Source: Spirometra erinaceieuropaei
Taxonomy: Eukaryota > Platyhelminthes > Cestoda > Diphyllobothriidea > Diphyllobothriidae
Length of the DNA: 64,000 bases
Assembly: GCA_902702965.1 (NCBI GenBank)
Contig: CACRXP010001022.1
Coordinates: forward strand, 46,704 to 110,703
Direction: 5' to 3'
The notes beneath the pieces were generated by a model. The model ran no database searches. It saw nothing but the letters and a program-made list of their open reading frames with translations, and was not told where the DNA came from. Below are positions 1-11,639 of the stretch, piece by piece. Position 1 is the stretch's first letter. Each line of letters begins with the position of its first letter. Position numbers and translations under genes: made by a program.

Positions 1-1495
1 TAGTGGGCATGTGTCTGCTCCGTCTCTGGTCAAGGCAGATCGGTTATTACTACAGGTCAGTGGCGGCCCTTGCCTTAAAAAGTACTTTACGCGCACCTCG
101 ACACGTGACCGTAAATGGTAGGAACGGCCACCACAGTTTTTAACAGAGGAATGCGGAATATTGATGCAGTCACCTCAGGTGAGGTTTAAGCCGTAAATTC
201 AGACCAACACCCCATGCAGTTCCTCTGGTGATACGTTATTAAAAATGCTTTGGCTATTAAATACTACTTGTTTGGCCCCTGGATATGCCTGGAATCTCAC
301 TTGACAGGTTTGTCTATTAAATCGGCCTGTGGTTGTCCAGAACTGCCAAACAGTCATGTCTGTGGTATATGCAAATAACACGATGTTCACCTCGAGATCA
401 ACAAAAACTGGATGAAACAAAGGCATCAGGACAAGGCCGAAAGTTTACGCTGAATATTCATCGAACATGTATATGGCGCGTTAACAGAGGTTCCCCGAGC
501 GCCATTTTGTGTGAACGCAGGTGCCAGTTTTGTTTTAGTTGACTCTGATTGACCAACACAAAACGTCAGCAAATCAGGTTCCCTCAAAACTGACATCAAG
601 TTGTACTGACACCCGGTTAATCCGATTGCTGGAATTAGCAGGCGTAATATTCCTTCTGAGCCGCCAAACAAGACCCCCTTCCGCAGGTCCCCGAACAGCA
701 ATAGACAAGCAACAATGAAGAAGTGGAATGCTAATTTGTGGACAGCATTACCTGACCATAACCGCTCCCAGATCAGAGGAGCTGGAATTTTAACACTAGC
801 CGGTGGGGCATTGGGTACACGAGTTAAACACCTCTACATTTAAGCCGCGGCTCAAGGTACAATCGGCTGTCTTCCTTCCTGCAGTCGGAAAGGTGAAACT
901 CAACATTCATGCGATTGAGTATTTCCAGTCGCAACTGAGAGTGTGAAATTGTGACTCAGGAGGTGGGGTGGTTGGCTAGATGATTTGATTATTAAATGAG
1001 TCCAGATTTAAATCTCGGCTACCCTCGCGTGGGGTTAGCTCGTGATCAGCCGATGGTGACAAGTAAACTTTAAATAGTTACCCGTGTCAATCAGTCAGGT
1101 TTGCTCGATTTTGAGTCCCTGAGAAGCTTTCGGATGCGTTGTGGCCATGATGACTGCCTCCTCGAAGCAGCTCCTGGCGTTATTCTCTGTTCTTCCAAGG
1201 GATGCAAGCTTTAAAAAATGAATACGTTTAAACTGTGGGTCTGGGGCAAATGTAAAACCACCGGAGGATACCTGAATGAAAGACCTTGGTCTTTATAGAT
1301 CTCTCGCATTTGCTGGAGCACATCGCAAGAAACAAGAATTTCCAGGAACAAGCTGCAGCGTTGCTAAGGCGTCATGACGGATCGCAGTTTCCACCAGACC
1401 CGTAGTAAATATCTGGTCACTTTTTTGCTAGGTCGGTAAGATGTGGTTATGTAGCCGCATCTGATGGACACAATAATTTTGACCTACCTAATTCC
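1..1495. other. No recognisable gene or repeat
   Basis: I see only short frames on both strands (up to about 90 codons) without motifs, splice context or similarity to other parts of the window. Base composition is unremarkable. Confidence 0.5.
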
Positions 1496-1499
1496 TTTG

Positions 1500-2015
1500 T
1501 AGTGGTGAGATTAAGTTTGCGTGGTGTTTCTGTGCGTTGCGGTGTGTGTTTTGTTGGCGTCCCTGTTTCTTTTTTGCCGTGTCTACTTCTTTTCCATACA
1601 ATGCCGGTGGTCCTTCTTGACTTTCGGCCGCTCGTCTACCTCTAACTCTCGCATTGGATATTTCAGGGCTAGGGTCTAGGGATTCCGTTACGGGTTAGGG
1701 TTAGAGGGTTAGAGCTTAGGGTTTGGATGACGGTAAGGGGTTAGACTTAAGCGTTAGGGGTTAGGGGGTTATGGCTTAGTCGTTAGGAGTTAGGGGGTTG
1801 GGGCTTTATCTTAGGGGTTGGGATAGCTATTTCCCAACCATTCAAAGTACAACCGCGCATTCCCAATAGCTTTTCTTTCGAATACAATTGCTTGACCTCG
1901 TTGCCTGTGCGTTCCTCGGCCCCGCCTGTAAAAACCCCTATTGCCACCGATTCCCTATTAGAGGTGGCTGGGGTTTGTTTACCTCAGGTGGGGCTACAAA
2001 ACCACATCTGACCCA
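1500..2015 (+). repeat. Dispersed unit with telomere-like TTAGGG-type core, copy 1
   Basis: Positions 1680-1825 hold degenerate repeats of TTAGGG/TTAGGGG type (for example GGGTTAGGGTTAGAGGG). The flanks on both sides match, in reverse complement, the flanks of the CCCTAA-type array at 36310-36405: the left flank around GTCGGTGGTCTTCCTTGACT-like sequence and the right flank around TTACCTCAGGTG. So this is a copied unit of about 0.45-0.5 kb, not a random telomere insertion. Function unknown. Confidence 0.7.
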
Positions 2016-2213
2016 ATCTACTTTTAGCATCCCTCTTGAGTCCTGATTCAACTGAATATCGTTAGTTTCCAACTTATCATCTTTGTTGGCCGATAGGCCT
2101 CTAAACTTTGAAGAAGTCCAGCAGTCCGGCAGTCTGATATGGGTGCTGGCGCTGTGAAGAGAGGCCCTGCACTTACTGCCTGTCCAACCGTCTGGAGAAT
2201 GAACAAAAACGAA

Positions 2214-2497
2214 AGGAACGGTATAGAGAGGGACCCCACCTAACTGTCAGTAGACTGTGGATCGTGTCATATGGGGTTTTATCTTGGCATACGTTTGCGG
2301 GCTGTTGCAGAAATTACACTGCCAACAATGATTTCTTTCCACGACCTCACACCTTAACTCAAATCCGTTATTGTGTGAAATTTGCTTTTTGTTTGTTGTT
2401 TAATTGCAACTCTCATTTCCGCTGTCGTACATAAATCACGTATAGCACAATCATAGTATACTGGCAGTTAAGTGGGGGCCTTCTCTACACCGTTGCC
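2214..2497. mobile_element. N2 inverted-repeat DNA transposon (MITE), copy 1
   Basis: The left end (GGAACGGTATAGAGAGGGAC) and right end (reverse complement GGCAACGGTGTAGAGAAGGC) form inverted repeats of about 60 bp, each containing a block like AGTAGACTGTGGATCGTG or its decayed form. Flanking octamers AAAACGAA (left) and CAAACGAA (right) differ at one base and look like an 8-bp target duplication. The same element recurs at 61746-62134. There is no coding capacity. An 8-bp duplication with GG-starting ends would suit Merlin-like or hAT-like mobilisation; I cannot decide which. Confidence 0.65.
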
Positions 2498-2509
2498 CAA
2501 ACGAATTCT

Positions 2510-3030
2510 GGAAAGACGGTACCTGCCTGCTAGCTTCGTTATTAAACACCCAACACCATCAGGAGTTGCAGTTAGGGGGGTTTACTTGTGAAATTATCAG
2601 TCTCTCGAATTTTTTTATGCAAGATCTCGAAAGCCATACCAGGGTATCACTTTCGGGTGCAACTGCTCACTGATCTGGTGATAGTCAGAGACGTCATCGC
2701 CCAGAACTTTCGCCCTGCTGTGGGCATTTTGGCGCTCAGCTCGGCTGAATTTCCGCTTTTGATAAAGACAGTATTTTTGATCAGGCCAACGCCTGATTCC
2801 AGTTCCCGCTATCAAAGACCTACTTAATTGTAAGTAATCGGAGTGGATCCCACTGAAGTCTGGAATATAAATAACCCCCCCCCCCCTTCCTGAAATCAAC
2901 ACCTAGACTTCTCTGTATCTTCTAAACGTAACAATCTCCATTAGCACTCAGATCCACTTCTGAAGGCTGTTCAGAAGGTCTGCGATAACGACATCAGCAA
3001 AACAATCCAGCAATAATGTCATTCCATATT
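2510..3030. other. No recognisable gene
   Basis: Contains a C13 homopolymer around 2874-2886. The 79- and 95-codon frames on opposite strands shadow each other and show no motif. Confidence 0.4.
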
Positions 3031-3034
3031 ACCT

Positions 3035-3345
3035 CGCATCACGACATTTCGACCGTGGTTGCCGACAACGTCCACCATGTGCTCCACTGAAAGGTGAAGC
3101 AGACACGATGAATCGCACATGAATTAATTTATAGTGAATGTAGACTTATGCAGCATCTACCGCACTCTCACTTCCTCACTCCTCACCTGGACCCGGTGTC
3201 AGGACAGAGTTAAGAAGATTGGAGGTGGGGGAGGACGCAAGTGGCTGGCACGGCCGGACACACACCTAGCTGTGCCACGGCATCCCTGGTCCACAAAATA
3301 CATTTGACCATGATTTTTCACCACCAACAACAACAGTCGGAGGAT
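3035..3345 (-). repeat. Rep-A copy 1 (3' two thirds)
   Basis: Read on the minus strand it carries the Rep-A landmarks in order: a GTT tract, a GGGGTGTG-like block, TGCCAGCCACTTGCGTCC, ACCGGGTCCAGGTGAGGAG, GCGGTAGATGCTGCATAAGT, the TATAAATTAATTCA block, and a decayed GTCGGCAACC hairpin. It lies just upstream of the CR1-like LINE. Copies recur throughout the window in both orientations. Confidence 0.75.
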
Positions 3346-3904
3346 CTTGCTTCTTTTCATGGTCTACTAAACTAAGTACTCCAGGCGGACGTTGAAACAA
3401 AGGTCTTGAAAGCATTCCGGATAGGAAAACGGATTGAAGACAGGACAGCAGCACTACCACCTTATGCAAAATCCAAATCAAGTTGATCCTCTCAAAAAAC
3501 TGACCTCAGAAACACACACAAACAGGTTTTTCAATTGGACTGTTCACCAGCAGAACGGCTGAAACTCCGGGAACTCATCTAGGAGTTAAAATCGAGACTG
3601 AAGGGCGCGAACACAACATGGCTAGATTCAAGGGGAAAGTAGTTCGGCAAAATATGCCGATTCAGTTGAACCCGCCAGTAATACTATGAACTTCGGCAGC
3701 TACTTAGCCAGCGCAGATACCGTAGTGGGACCATCCGTTCGAGGCGACAATACAAGTAAGTCCTTAACGTCCAGTGGTCTGACTGAAGCAACAGACATTA
3801 ATGGAACCCATCAAGTAACTGAAGAGCCCAGAGAAAATGACGTCCGAGGTAACGCCGTTATGACTACAACAGTGACAAACGCAGCCGGAAATTCAACTGG
3901 TGCA

Positions 3905-4560
3905 AAATTGAGGTACTTGTGCACAAATGCCTAAGGCCTCATACCGAAACCGGATGTTTTAGCAGTAACTGAGACCTGGCTGTCCGGGCATATTAGTAAT
4001 AGCGAAGTAGCCTAGCCTGGATACCAAATTTATCGGGTGGACAGGGAACATCGTCAAAGTGGTGGTGTAGTTGTGTACGTGAATGAAAGCCTGACAGTGT
4101 CGGAAATCACCACCAAGTTTGCGTGCAGCACGGAAGCTATTTGGTTGACCGTCAAGGCTATCGGTTCCCCGTATCTCGACGTCCTCACTGTCTACCGACC
4201 ACCTAGGACAGATCGTATCCCGACACTCAAATATTGGAGCAGTTGGAGAAATTTTCCAGTCGACCTAACATCATGACCATGGGCGACTTCAACGCACCAG
4301 CAATTAACTGGAATACCCTCCAAGCGTCAGGTCCAAAATCTATATTCGATTGTCGTCTGCCGAACAAAGCAATGAAGGCGTCCCTCACACGTGTTATGCT
4401 CCCAAGTAGAACATGTGAAAGACAAAGGGCAAACTGCCTGGATCTGGTTTTTACGAAAGCACCAGACAGCATAGACGAGGCCATCTCCATGCCGCCCCTT
4501 GGCTAAAGTGACCAAGTAGTGCTTACGTTGGATTATTCATTATTCTCCATTCTGCATACT
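3905..4560 (+). pseudogene. LINE apurinic-type endonuclease domain, broken
   Basis: This would nick chromosomal DNA to prime reverse transcription. Visible motifs in order are DVLAVTETWLSGH (about 3955-3995), GYQIYRVDREHRQSGGVVVY (about 4018-4080), VYRPPRTD (about 4192-4215), MGDFNAPAINWNTL (about 4278-4320) and NCLDLVFTKAPDSIDEAI (about 4432-4485). Stops lie at 3932 and 4012, there is a frameshift near 4230, and a stop follows PPLG at 4504. The terminal SDH triad of the family reads SDQ here, so the catalytic histidine is gone. The protein is certainly inactive. Confidence 0.8.
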
Positions 4561-5059
4561 CCAGACCAAAAAAGATGCATCATTTGGCGGGGCAACTATA
4601 ATCAGATGAGGGCAGACTTATCCGGTCTCGACTGGAGTTCATTGTTTACGGGTACCGCCGACGATGCTTGGTAGTTGTTCAAGAACGTCCTTCTGCAGCC
4701 CATCTACAGCCACTGCCCACTCACTAATGTACGACTTAACAAACGCCCTGGGTGGCAAAATATCAACTTAAAGAAACTGTGGGGAAAGTACTGAGTCACC
4801 TACAAGGCACAGAGGAACAAACTCAGAAACATCAACGCGGTGGGAATTCGGGAAGAATTTGCTATAAAAAGCTACGCAGAACCCAAAATTACTCTACAGC
4901 GACCTCCGACGAAGTTCAAGGAACAGGCATCTTATCCCCTTAATAAGGACTACTGATGATGTTGAGATTACGGATAGTAGAGATAAAACTGCATATTTTT
5001 CTCACTTTTTCCAATCAATCTACACAAACGAGGCAAGGTGCCTTTCTCCCTACACAGAA

Positions 5060-6590
5060 GAACTACCGACCCCAAGAGTCGGTGATATACTCTTCTCAGA
5101 AGGCATTGTCCGGAGAGAATTAGAGGCATTGAACGATTCGAAGTCGCCAGGACCAAACGAGATTCCACCCAGGCTTCTCAAGGAATTTGCCAGTGAGCTT
5201 TCTGTTCCTTTGTCGATGCTCTTTCAAACGTCATTTTACACTGGAACACCTCCAATAGATTAGAAGCTGGTTGCATATTACTCCGATATACAAAGAAGGT
5301 AGCAGGCCATTGACGGCAAATTAGGGGCTCATAAACTTGACATGTATTCTCTGCAAAGTTATGGAAAAGATCATAAAGAGTGAACTGATGGATTTTGTGG
5401 AAGTTCACGGCCTGCTATCGAACTGCCAACATGGGTTCCGGAAAGGAAGATCCTGCACGACAAAATTGCTGCAATCTCTCCAGAGCTGGACCCGAACTCT
5501 CGACGACAGGCATGCGGTCCACACAGCCTTCATCGACTTCCAGATGGCGTTTGACACTGTGCCACACCAGAGGCTGTTATATAAACTGGAAAAATATGGA
5601 GCGGTGGCAACTTCCTCGAATGGAACGAAAACTTCCTTGTGCGTGGACACCAGGTTGCGTGCATCGGTCAAGGAAAATCAGATCCTGCTGTGGTCAAGAG
5701 TAATGTCTCCCAGGGTTCGGTACCGCGACCCATTTTGTTCCATATGTATGTGGACGATGCCGCAAGAACTTTAGACTGCGAAGCAGCAATGTTTGCCGAT
5801 GACATAAAGATATGGAGTGTGATATGGGTTCCTGCCGACGAAGACAGACTGCAGATGAACCTAAGTCGGTAGGAAGAGAGGTCAAAGAGTCGGCTGCTGT
5901 GGTTCAACGTTCGTAAGTGTAGCATACTTTGCCTAGGCAACCCAGCCAGATCCGCCAGCGCAAGATACTGCTTTCTGGGTGGTGCAGCATTACGAGACGT
6001 CGAAGTCCAAAAGGACCTCGGTGTGCTGACGACGAGTTCCCTGAAACCATCCGCTCATTGTTTGAGAGTGGCGGAAAGCGCAATGTCCGTACTGTACGCC
6101 ATCAAGCGTGCGTTTATGGAGTTTGACGAAGACGCCTTCTCAAAGACATTCGGAACATTCTTCTGGCCACACTTGGAATGCGGCATACAAGCCTGGAGAC
6201 TGTGGACGGATAAAGATCAAAACTGCCTCGAAAGTGTTCAGAGGAGAGGGGTCAAAGCTCCTTTCCTTATGCAACCCGCCTAGAAAAGCTGAACCTCCTT
6301 ATTTGAGTTACAGGCAACTTCGCGGGGATCACTTGAAGCATTCCGCATAGTGAAGGGGTTGGATTGCAGCCTGGCCTTTGAGAACTTTGAGAACTACCAT
6401 GACCAAACTCTGAGGTCACCCGTTTAAACTGCGCACTCAGCAGGCAAGGCTGGATGTGCGGAAGTTCTCCTTCCCTGTTCGAATGGTCAAACCATGGAAC
6501 GTCCTTCCTGTAGATGTTGTGATGTCTTCATCCATACAAAGCTTTAAAAAGAAACTCGACCTATTCATGTTCCGAAATGACCAAGAGGGA
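5060..6590 (+). pseudogene. CR1-like reverse transcriptase, broken
   Basis: The domain begins with NDSKSPGPNEIPPRLLKE (about 5130-5185). It continues with LTCILCKVMEKIIKSE (about 5335-5385), GLLSNCQHGFRKGRSC (about 5410-5457), motif A FIDFQMAFDTVPHQ (about 5528-5570), NVSQGSV (about 5703-5725) and motif C FADDIKIW (about 5790-5815), whose two catalytic aspartates are intact. Further on are GVLTTSSLKPSAHCLRVAES and a decayed RGDHLKHSA / VKGLDCSLAFENF segment. Breaks: a stop at 5261, frame changes near 5300-5340 and 5620-5640, a stop at 5870, and more beyond 6280. Confidence 0.85.
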
Positions 6591-6764
6591 TGAGGAGTGG
6601 AGATAATCCCCTTTATCTCGTCCCCGTTTTGTCATACCATTATGGGCTCGTGTGAACTATTTCAGCCCAGAACATGTTTCTGTATACCACAAATGTTTAC
6701 GTTGCAAATTCGGCATTCAAAGGCGTGCGCCTATTTCCCTCAATAAACTGAACTGAAATGAGCA

Positions 6765-6970
6765 ATACCCCAACAGGAGTCAGTATGACAAGGATGATGA
6801 CTAGGCAGCCATGCCCGCCACCTGTATGCCCAGTGGAAGCGTTCAAGCATCAACCGGCAGGGAACCAGATATCAGGGAACTCCTAGCGCATACCAGGCTG
6901 CGAGGGCCATGGTTTGCTGATACTGGCATTGCACATGCTTTCAGACTTTTTTGACCTAGAAGGGCGACAC
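6765..6970 (-). repeat. Rep-A copy 2 (5' part)
   Basis: Minus strand gives the Rep-A start: GTCTGAAAGCATGTGCAATG, then GCCAGTATCAGCAAACCATG, AGCCTGGTATGCGCTAGG, then the GCATGGCTGCCTAGTCATC and CCTGTTGGGG landmarks. It directly abuts the 3' tail of the CR1-like LINE. Confidence 0.75.
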
Positions 6971-6999
6971 GTGGCCCTGCATTTAGCCTAGGCCGTCAC

Positions 7000-8930
7000 C
7001 CTTCAAGCTAGAGTAACCAAACAGTCGTCGACTGGGAGGATCCCGCATAACAGTGCGGTGAACTCAAACTGAAAGCGGACCGCTGCCGGCCTGTAGCATT
7101 CTTTAAAAACCTCCCACTGCCTCTCAGACTATGTACTTTTTGCAAAGCAGAATTGCCGGCCAGATCCAACCATCCGTAGTCACCCACTAGTCTACCCTCC
7201 CAAACTTCATGCTTTTTCTCTGCCTCCACACTCCCGAGGACTGCTTTATAAGTCGCAGGCGGCTGTTGTGTCAATGCGCCTGCTTGCCCCCCCCCCCCTG
7301 CCTCTATGGCGCCTTACTCAGGCATCCACAGTCTCAAAATCGATATCATTTCTGCCTGCGGGCACGCGTCGGCGCCTTCGCTCGCGCACAGCAAACCCCA
7401 CGCTAGTGGATGCTGGACACCACGGAGGGATCTGCAGGCGCTGGCGGAATGACCTTGAAGTGGGTACGTTTGGGCGCTTCTGTGATCTGCACGCAATAGC
7501 AATTGGCAGGTCAGCCCTGTCCCCCTGACCGCCAACTCGAGAATGCGATGCTGTGGTGGCGTCAAACAACACCTGTCCCTTCTCCACCCGCAAATTAAAG
7601 GAAACTTGTTTCTCCGTTGCCTTTTTGGACTCGCGAGTTCCCCACACACATGCAGTACTCGTCTGCACGTGAACCAGGTCCGTTAGCTCATCCGTTCTGG
7701 GCACGAGCATCAGCCCCAAGCCGTTATCACCTTCTTACTGATCACGTTTTAGTGTACATAGACTAACTAAGAATTATGGCTGCGGGAGGTTTTTTATGTC
7801 CTTTGTCTACGTCCCGAACAAGAATGACGTGTCATTGCGAAGGGCTGACCTTGAACGGCACCTCTTCTGCTCTTACTTGGTGCTGATTATTGCATTCAAA
7901 TTTTCTTCTGTCGAATTTCCTCAAAGGGGTAAGTCCTCATGCTACTCAACCAGCCTCCGGCATGTCAGATGACAGGCAACATTTCGGAATCGGTGTCTGT
8001 CTTATCCCCACAAACTGTTGCCATCATTCATCTGAATGAAGTCATCTTGACTTCACACCAGTCGGGAGATATCTCAGCTTCTTGCGCTGAAACTTGACAA
8101 GAGCGACATTTACGAATCGAAAGTCAGGGAGACAGAACAATCCCTACCGTGGCATAAGAAATCACACAATGTATTGCGAGCAACTTCTGAGTAGTAGTGA
8201 TCATCTGCGCATCCAGCAGCCGCTATCTTCATTGAGGGACCAGTCCGTCAAGACCATCACGTCTGCAGCCCATCACACCCAAGATGAGTCACCAAAGAGG
8301 TGCAATGGGTGCGTACGTCCAACTACGTGTAGAGTCATGCCGAAACAGTGGTGCTGTCTTGCAGGATTCAAGCGAGTTCGAGCAAGAACGATCGGGGCTC
8401 CGAGTACGCTGCCAGAAACTCACTGTGTGACACGTCAGTGGCGCGCGCTGCCCCTGCTTTCCCTCTATCCCTGCCTCATCTTCGTCCTACCTTGCCCGGC
8501 ATTGTAGGCTGCTGCCCACGGACACGCCGGGCTGGCTGATGGAAACGTCTCAGCCGCATCAAGGCATGCTGGAAATTCCACCAGAGCAGACTAAAGGCGC
8601 ATAGCATTTCATTTTTCCTTCTAGACACGCTCCTATCCAACCTGGAACCAACCCCGCCAGCAGACGTCAGCCGGAGGGGGGGGGGCCTTGCGCGGTTTCT
8701 GGTTTTCCTTGCGACGGGCTGCACTGCAGATACGCCGGACCAAGACGGGGGTCGGATGAGTTCATGGTACGCATCTGTCGGACTGCGCCGAATCCGCGCC
8801 ATCCGATATCTGCTTTCTTACGTAGGGGGATGTGGCAGACGTAGGCCGTCACACCTCGTCAGCCATTGAGCCTAATTCCATCACCAGCTGATTGCCTGGC
8901 TCAGACAGTCAACTTATGTATCAGAAAGGC
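7000..8930. other. No recognisable gene; GC-rich patches
   Basis: Frames of 111 and 133 codons on the minus strand at 7314-7719 overlap each other in different frames and carry no motif. An 11-C run (7289-7299) and a 10-G run (near 8680) are present. I could not assign this stretch to any repeat seen elsewhere in the window. Confidence 0.4.
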
Positions 8931-8934
8931 TAGA

Positions 8935-9140
8935 TAGAGTGAGGAGGACGTTTTTGGATCCAGCCTCGCAGAAACTCAGCGCATTCCTCCATATGATGAA
9001 TATAACACGCTTGAATCTATCGCAACGCGCTTCGAGTTGTGGCCTTGAAGGTTGCCAACTGCCGGGAAAACTTTCGAGTTGCAATGGTGCACTCTTAGTG
9101 TGGCACTCTCCCCGATGCGAGATCGGGACCGTCCTCACAG
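8935..9140 (+). repeat. Rep-B-like fragment
   Basis: Shares landmarks with Rep-B at 49.3 and 51.4 kb in the same order: TATAA-like stretch, GTTGTGGCCTTGAAGGTTGC, CAACTGCCGGGAAAAC, TGCAATGGTGCACTCTTAGT. The rest is diverged. Confidence 0.45.
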
Positions 9141-10640
9141 AAAACCGGGTATGCGAAGTGGGGGGCGGGTCGTGCGTGGCACGTGTAGCCGGGTGGTTTC
9201 GCTTTGTCAGCCACTACGACCGCGCCCACCTCCGATCGTCTGGACATGGTCTTGGCATTAGGGAAAGGTGGGTGTGGGAGGAGAAACAGCAGTAGGTACT
9301 GCGCAATTCTGCCTTTCTGCAAACTAGTTCACATGCAAGTCACCGGTGCTCCGCCCACGGCATGGGTCGCGCAGTGGACGCCTACGTTCACGAGGGTTTA
9401 CCTTTTGGATGTGCAGACTATTCTCCACCTTCGCTAATTAGATACCTGTAGAGCAACCGACTTCTTCCCTAGCTTAGACTCAGCGTCTGAAGAAGAGAAT
9501 ACGCGAACACATGCCTGCCCGCCTGGCTAGGTAGAGATGAAAATCTATCGATTTCGAGTTCAATTCTCTCACGTCTAATCGATACGAACCACCAGGCCGA
9601 CACGAAAGAAGCTTCTAAAGTTATCTACCGGACACCGGCACACCACTCTAAAGGCCACGCAAACGGCTGCTAGCCACGGCCGAAGCAGTGGCCATTCGAC
9701 TAGCGAACCCAGCACTCTGTTGTCAGAAGACGCTGACACAAGCAGTCTGTCTGCCCTGGCCGACTCCAGACGGTGATCGCACGTCGTCCCGGTGCCCTGA
9801 GAGCAGTCACATGCACTTACAGCGCTTACAATCTGGCCGGAACCTCCCTCCTTCCCCCCTCCTCCCACCCCCACTCCACCGGCCTCAACACGCTGGCTCC
9901 GTCATGCGGACGGCGTAGGAACATGTAATCTAACTAACCCTGCCCCTGAGACGCGTTTATATCCTGTCCACAATTAGAAAGACCATTACCCTGATGATGA
10001 GTCACCGAAAACACATGTTTGCCAACTGACTGTTCCCCAGAGTAGCAAATTTTCATACCGACACATTTAGTCTGTGCAGACTCTCAGCTCTTCCGTGAGG
10101 GAGTAGTCAGACTGCACGACTCTGTTCCCACTTAAGTTCGCCCTAATTGCCTACATACAGCTGACCAACAAATGGATCAACTTTTGTCGACTTAGATAAT
10201 TCACTGAGTTCTTAAAATATTTCAGTGCCGTAACTTTAAGAAGTGAGCGGGTAGGCCGAATTTGCGATTAATGAGTCTGTGCAGACTAAGGGATCGGCGT
10301 GTTTTTCTCTCCACGGTATAACTACGCGTTCGTAATGGACATGTCATTCGGCAGAGAAGAAGGTCGGGACGGGGGAAAGACGTTGTATTGAAAAAAAATA
10401 ACCGATTGAATACAAAAGCGAAACAACGGGCTGCCAGCAGTGCCTAGAGCTAACAACGGTGCGATATCGCAGGCGGTCAGTGAGATGCATGCTTGGTGCT
10501 CGACTTGCATCCTCTTCCATTTTGCAACTTGCGAGTGGATTACAAGCGTCATTCGTGGAGTGAGATATTTTAAACGGGCGCATCTTAAAGGTATGGTTGA
10601 ATGGAAAAAATAAAGGGGTCCTCATGGATATACGATGGTG
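9140..10640. other. No recognisable gene
   Basis: A short Rep-A tail fragment may sit at 9325-9370 (TTCACATGCAAGTCACCGG). Otherwise there are only short frames. Sequence near 9990 contains CTGATGATGAGTCACCGAAA, which superficially resembles a hammerhead core but has no helix II. Confidence 0.4.
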
Positions 10641-11637
10641 TACAGTAAGTGGGCTAACTAATGAAATGTCAACCGAAATGTCGAAATGCGTTATCGGTTT
10701 GACAAGATAAATTAAGTAGGGGTGTAAGGCAGGTCAGCCTGCGGCATAAATCTATAATGATCCAGTTACCTCAGGGTTTCGGCTTTCGAAAAAGCTTGTT
10801 TCGGTCTTCATGCAAGAACTACACTCTGCAAAAAGTGACTACGTAATTAGCATGCAATTTTCTCGTTGATTTTTGATGCCCTTGAAAATATAATTATATT
10901 TCATGCAAAAAATGCAAAAATTATTCATTATTTTACTCATTCGATAGAAAATCACGTCTTCTTCCAATTTTATATCATAAAGAAGAGTATAATTCGGTTT
11001 CTAAAAACTTTTCAAGTTCCCGAATAATTTTTAACTCGACCTGCTGTTACACTCGCATTCAGGGTTTCAAAACTAACAGCCGTATATTTTCCCCGTACGG
11101 TAAACAATGCATTTCTTTACGGTATTAAGAGGAGACCAAATGGGGTTCATAAAATTAAGCAGTGGATTTGAGCAATATTGTTAACTTTTCAAGCTACAGT
11201 TGTACATGTAGATACATGACGTTTTATGAATGGCCATTTCACGGTACTAAAAAATCTCACAATTGCAAACTCTTTTGAAACCGAATTATACCCTTCTTTC
11301 GAGTATAATAATGGAAGAAAACTTGATTTTATGCCGAATAAGTAAAACAATGAATATTTTTTGCCTCTTTTCCATGAAATATAATTGAATTTTCAAATGC
11401 ATCGAAAATCAATGAGAAAATTGCATGCTACTTACGTAGTCATTTTTTGCAGAGTATAGTTCTTGCATGAAGACCGAAACAAACTCTTTCGAAAACCGAA
11501 ATCCTGAGGTAACTGGATCATTGTGGATTTCTGCTGACAGCTGACTAGTTTTACAACCCTACTTAATTAATTTTTTCGAAAGGAGAACGCATTTCGAAAT
11601 TTCGGTTGACATTTCGTGAGTTAGACCACCTACTGTA
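10641..11637. mobile_element. Palindromic TA-target MITE, copy M1 (full length, 997 bp)
   Basis: Starts TACAGTAAGTGGGCTAAC and ends with the reverse complement (CACCTACTGTA). The arms pair along almost the whole length: for example TTTCGAAATGCGTT near the left end with AACGCATTTCGAAATTTCGG at the right, and CTCGTTGATTTTTGATGCCC with GCATCGAAAATCAATGAG. The centre is near 11140. TA at both ends and CAGTA termini fit the Tc1/mariner target rule. No transposase is encoded. AT-rich compared with the flanks. Confidence 0.9.
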
Positions 11638-11639
11638 AA

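Larger units (their letters stand above)
3600..6765 (+). mobile_element. CR1-like non-LTR retrotransposon, nearly full length, decayed
   Basis: Order is leader or ORF1-like remnant (3618-3900), apurinic-type endonuclease (about 3905-4560), linker (4560-5060), reverse transcriptase (about 5060-6350), C-terminal segment ending near 6590 (RPIHVPK-like), and a short 3' tail ending with AATAAACTGAACTGAAATG. The tail resembles another 3' end at 24480-24635 (AATAAACTGAAACTGAAAC). Architecture and the conserved FADD box fit the CR1/Jockey group. Multiple stops and frame changes make it non-autonomous. No target-site duplication was identified. Confidence 0.85.

Noticed and set aside
1680..1825. True telomere or chromosome end
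   Set aside because: The array is short, degenerate and internal, and shares its flanks with an inverted copy at 36 kb.
7314..7719. 111- and 133-codon overlapping minus-strand frames
   Set aside because: GC-rich sequence with two frames open at once, no motif and no splice context.
9988..10015. CTGATGATGAGTCACCGAAA, hammerhead-like
   Set aside because: There is no pairing helix II between the CTGATGA and GAAA words. The similar GCGAGTCACCGAAAACT at 34850 lacks the core.
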